Origin: Pseudomonadota bacterium
GTDB taxonomy: Bacteria; Pseudomonadota; Alphaproteobacteria; Micropepsales; Micropepsaceae
Direction of reading: 5' to 3'
DNA: 8,844 bases
Assembly (NCBI GenBank): GCA_023427355.1
Contig: JAEZBK010000166.1
Span: forward strand, 1-8,844
The position numbers and the translations under genes were made by a program. Below, one piece after another: positions 6,551-8,844 of this stretch. Below the pieces are notes generated by a model. That model was given only the letters and a program-made list of their open reading frames with translations, was not told the DNA's origin and did no database searches. Position 1 is the stretch's first letter; each line of letters begins with the position of its first letter.

Positions 6551-7210
6551 ATGATGATCCGGCGTTTCCTTGTGCTTCTTACCACAGTGCTGGGCTTAAT
6601 TATGTCACCGGCCATGGCCCAGAAGCCTGCGGCCACGGCAAAGCCTGCGGCCCCCATCAAAATTCTCGCCCTGGGCACCAGCCTGACGCAGGGCTATGGC
6701 CTGCCGCCGGGCACGGAATTCCCGGTCCAGTTGCAGGCGGCGCTCAAGGGCGCCGGCATCAACGCCACTGTCATCAATGCCGGCGTGTCGGGCGATACGT
6801 CTGCGGGCGGGCTGGCGCGGCTGGACTGGCTGCTGGCCGACAAGCCCAACGCCGTGATCGTCGAGCTGGGCTCCAACGACATGCTGCGCGGCCTGCCGCC
6901 CGAACAGACCGAGAAGAACCTGCGCGCCATCCTGACGAAATTGCGCGCCGCGAAAATTCCGGTGCTGCTGGCGGGCATGGGCGCACAGCGCAATCTCGGC
7001 CCCGAATATGTGAAGGCCTTCGACGGCATCTATCCGAAGCTCGCCAGGGAATATAACGCGCTCTACTACCCCTTCGTGCTGGAAGGCGTTGCGCTCAAGC
7101 GGGAGCTGAACCAGGCCGACGGCATGCACCCCAACCCGGCGGGCGTGAAGGTGATCGTGGGCAAGATGCTGCCGCTGGTGCGCCAGTTGGTGGCGCAGGC
7201 CCGGAAGTAG
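6551..7210 (+). CDS. tesA: Secreted SGNH/GDSL-type esterase, TesA (acyl-CoA thioesterase I / arylesterase / lysophospholipase) family
   Basis: 219 residues from the ATG at 6551 (a second ATG follows directly). An Sec signal peptide is clear: MMIRR, a hydrophobic core (FLVLLTTVLGLIM) and a cleavage site after 'SPAMA' (residue 23), then an Ala/Lys/Pro-rich linker. An upstream in-frame GTG at 6512 would put 13 polar residues before the signal peptide, so it was rejected. All SGNH blocks are present: block I 'LGTSLTQGYGL' (nucleophile Ser44), block II 'GVSGDTSAGG' (Gly81), block III 'LGSNDMLRG' (Asn109) and block V 'DGMHPN' (Asp190, His193). Block I has Thr43 where GDSL enzymes have Asp; the catalytic residues are unaffected. 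Family role: periplasmic hydrolysis of acyl thioesters, aryl esters or lysophospholipids. It diverges from ybbA-ybbP as in E. coli, supporting joint action with that transporter. murJ begins at the base right after its stop, so the two share a transcript. Confidence 0.93.
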   Translation: MMIRRFLVLLTTVLGLIMSPAMAQKPAATAKPAAPIKILALGTSLTQGYGLPPGTEFPVQLQAALKGAGINATVINAGVSGDTSAGGLARLDWLLADKPNAVIVELGSNDMLRGLPPEQTEKNLRAILTKLRAAKIPVLLAGMGAQRNLGPEYVKAFDGIYPKLAREYNALYYPFVLEGVALKRELNQADGMHPNPAGVKVIVGKMLPLVRQLVAQARK

Positions 7211-8731
7211 ATGTTCAGGAAGCTGCTCTCCGTAGGAGGGTTCACGCTTCTGTCCCGTTTCACCGGGCTGGGGCGCGACCTGTTGATGGCCTGGACGCTG
7301 GGCCATGGCTTTCTCTCCGACGCCTTCATCGTCGCGTTCCTGTTTCCCAATTATTTCCGCGCCATCTTCGGCGAAGGCACGCTGAACCCCGCCTTCCTGC
7401 CGCGCTATGCGGCGCTGCATGCAAAAGGCGAGACGAAGGCGGCCGCCGATTTCGCCAACCAGATCTTCTCCTGGCAGATGGCCGCGCAAGGATTGCTGCT
7501 GCTGATCGCGCTGGTGGCGATGCCGCTGATCGTGAAGCTGCTGGCCCCCGGCTGGACCGCCGACCAGCTCGCCATGACCGCCGAACTGGCGCGCATCAGC
7601 TTTCCCTATCTCATCCTGACGCTGGTGGCGGTGCAATTGTCGGCCATGCTGAACGCCCAGCAGAAATTCTGGGCCGCCGCCGCCTGGTCCAACTTCCTCA
7701 ATGTCTCGATCATCGGCACGCTCTTGCTGGCGCATCTGTTCCCCAACGCGGCCTATGCCGCCGCCTGGGGCGTGCTGATCGCGGGCCTGCTGCAACTGGT
7801 CTTCATGCTGTGGGCGGGGGCGCGCGAGGGCGTGGGCGTGAAACTCGTCCTGCCGCGCTGGACGGCGCAGGTGAAGGAATTCTTCATCGCCTTCGCCGCC
7901 GTCACCTTCGGCGCCTTCAGCGTCGTGGTCGCGCCCTTGGTGGATACCTGGCTGGCTTCGTATCTCGCCGAAGGCAGCCGCACCGCGCTTTATTATGCCG
8001 ACCGCATCAACCAGTTGCCGCTGGGTGTCTTGGGCATCGCGCTGGGCACCGTGCTGTTGCCCGAAATGTCGGCGCTGCTTGCCAAGGGCAACAGGGCCGG
8101 GTCCGACGCGGCGCAGAACCGTTCCGCCGTCATGGTGCTGCTGCTGACGCTGCCCTTCGCGGCGGTCTTCGTCGCGATTCCCGGCACCATCATGCGCGCC
8201 TTCTTCGCCTGGGGCGAATATTCCACCGAGGCGGCCGATCTCGCCGCCGTGGCGCTGGCTGCCTATGGCGTGGGCCTTCCCGCCATGGCGATGGTGCGCA
8301 TCGTCGCCTCCACCTTCCATGCGCGCCACGACACCGCCACGCCCGCCCGCGCCACGGTCATCGCCATCGTCTGCAACATCCTGCTGAAAGTCGCGCTGGT
8401 GTGGAGCGCGGGTCTGGGCATCGCGGGGCTCGCCCTGGGCACCGCGCTGGGTGCGTGGGTCAATGTCGCGCTGCTCACCTGGTATGGCCATAGCCGTGCG
8501 CTGCTGGCGATCGAGCAAGCCTTCTTCCGCGCCCTGCCGCTGGTGCTGATGGCCGCCGCCGCAACCGGCGTGGGCGCCTGGTTCGGTGCGGTGTATGGCG
8601 CACAGGCCATGCCCGGCCGCTTTGACGATGTCGCGGGCCTGGTTGGCGCGATGCTGGGGGCAGGGCTTCTGTATGTCGGCGTCGTCGCGGTGTTCCGTGG
8701 CCGGTTGCCGCTGGGGCGGTTGTCCCGATGA
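7211..8731 (+). CDS. murJ: Lipid II flippase MurJ (MviN family)
   Basis: 506 residues, standard length, with hydrophobic helices throughout consistent with the 14-helix MOP-superfamily fold. The N-terminal block 'LSVGGFTLLSRFTGLGRDLL' (6-25) and 'FRAIFGEGTLNPAFLP' (49-64) are strongly typical of MurJ. Arg16, Arg22, Asp37 and Arg50 align by position with the essential Arg18, Arg24, Asp39 and Arg52 of the E. coli protein. 'YYADRINQLPLGVLG' (261-275) carries the Arg265 counterpart of Arg270; Gln268 takes the place of the E. coli Glu273. Role: flips lipid-linked peptidoglycan precursor from the inner to the outer face of the cytoplasmic membrane, normally essential. It starts at the base after the tesA stop. 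The only ribosome-site candidate is GGAAG at 7203-7207, quite close to the ATG, so translation probably depends on ribosomes finishing tesA. Its stop overlaps the thpR start by 4 nt (ATGA). Confidence 0.96.
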   Translation: MFRKLLSVGGFTLLSRFTGLGRDLLMAWTLGHGFLSDAFIVAFLFPNYFRAIFGEGTLNPAFLPRYAALHAKGETKAAADFANQIFSWQMAAQGLLLLIALVAMPLIVKLLAPGWTADQLAMTAELARISFPYLILTLVAVQLSAMLNAQQKFWAAAAWSNFLNVSIIGTLLLAHLFPNAAYAAAWGVLIAGLLQLVFMLWAGAREGVGVKLVLPRWTAQVKEFFIAFAAVTFGAFSVVVAPLVDTWLASYLAEGSRTALYYADRINQLPLGVLGIALGTVLLPEMSALLAKGNRAGSDAAQNRSAVMVLLLTLPFAAVFVAIPGTIMRAFFAWGEYSTEAADLAAVALAAYGVGLPAMAMVRIVASTFHARHDTATPARATVIAIVCNILLKVALVWSAGLGIAGLALGTALGAWVNVALLTWYGHSRALLAIEQAFFRALPLVLMAAAATGVGAWFGAVYGAQAMPGRFDDVAGLVGAMLGAGLLYVGVVAVFRGRLPLGRLSR

Positions 8732-8844
8732 TCCGTCTTTTCGCCGCCCTTTCCATTCCGGATGACGTGGCCCGCTCGCTGATGCTGGTGCAGGCGGGCG
8801 TCCCCGGCGCGCGCTGGCAGAGCCGCGAGCAGTTGCACCTGACG
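8728..8844 (+). CDS. thpR: RNA 2',3'-cyclic phosphodiesterase ThpR (LigT/2H family); partial, runs off the right edge
   Basis: Only the first 39 residues are in the window. They match the N-terminus of ThpR/LigT proteins: 'MIRLFAALSIPDDV' forms the first strand, then a helix, then 'GARWQSREQLHLT'. The last three residues (His37-Leu-Thr39) are the first H-x-T motif of the 2H phosphodiesterase fold; the second motif would lie downstream. Full-length members are about 175-190 residues. Known activity: hydrolysis of 2',3'-cyclic phosphate ends on RNA, and in older assays reversible 2'-5' RNA ligation, in the cytosol. The ATG overlaps the murJ stop (ATGA), so it is co-translated at the end of the tesA-murJ run. 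The link to envelope genes is probably positional only. Confidence 0.85.
   Translation, partial: MIRLFAALSIPDDVARSLMLVQAGVPGARWQSREQLHLT

Noticed and set aside
7810..8493. A 227-codon open frame on the plus strand inside murJ
   Set aside because: It is a +1 shadow of murJ, dominated by Arg, Gly and His, with no family match.
6605..8518. A 637-codon open frame on the minus strand
   Set aside because: It is antisense to tesA and murJ, both of which have full sets of family motifs. Its composition (Gln, Gly, Arg, His) is typical of shadow frames.
1..8844. Mobile element, prophage, CRISPR or defence system
   Set aside because: No transposase, integrase, phage, Cas or defence-type domain is seen, there are no direct repeat arrays, and base composition looks even across the window.

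Overview
The window is a GC-rich stretch (roughly two thirds G+C by eye) of a bacterial chromosome. Protein styles and gene order fit an alphaproteobacterium; I cannot place it more precisely. It holds eight protein genes, six complete and two cut by the window edges, packed with short gaps. There is no sign of phage, insertion sequence, CRISPR, tRNA or rRNA.

Layout. (1) 1-964, minus strand: a Rieske-type ring-hydroxylating oxygenase, C-terminus missing at the left edge. (2) 1044-1436, plus: a small glycine-rich membrane protein of unknown function, divergent from the oxygenase. (3) 1437-1614: a gap containing a striking 80-nt imperfect hairpin with a perfect 11-bp closing stem. (4) 1615-2271, plus: a SAM-dependent O-methyltransferase of the caffeoyl-CoA/catechol type. 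It ends at a strong bidirectional terminator (2313-2342). (5) 2395-3141, minus: a Bax inhibitor-1/YccA-family membrane protein, with a good promoter upstream whose -35 box sits in the centre of a palindrome. (6) 3240-5801 and 5798-6538, minus: a YbbP-type permease and YbbA-type ATPase of a MacB-like ABC transporter, overlapping by 4 nt. (7) 6551-7210, plus: a secreted TesA-type SGNH esterase, divergent from the ATPase with only 12 bp between start codons. (8) 7211-8731 and 8728-8844, plus: the lipid II flippase MurJ, then the start of the RNA 2',3'-cyclic phosphodiesterase ThpR, cut by the right edge.

How they fit together. The permease, ATPase and esterase reproduce the divergent tesA / ybbA-ybbP arrangement known from Escherichia coli. 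They probably act as one envelope unit in which the transporter pulls hydrophobic molecules out of the inner membrane and the periplasmic esterase handles them. Here tesA also leads a tightly coupled run, tesA-murJ-thpR (0 bp gap, then a 4-nt overlap), linking this unit to the peptidoglycan lipid II flippase. The left half (oxygenase, small membrane protein, methyltransferase, BI-1 protein) looks like separate housekeeping or accessory genes with no obvious shared pathway.

I found no clear new multi-gene system. The best leads are the 80-nt hairpin before the methyltransferase, the operator-like palindrome over the BI-1 promoter, a BI-1 protein lacking one aspartate of the usual acidic pair, and the tesA-murJ coupling.
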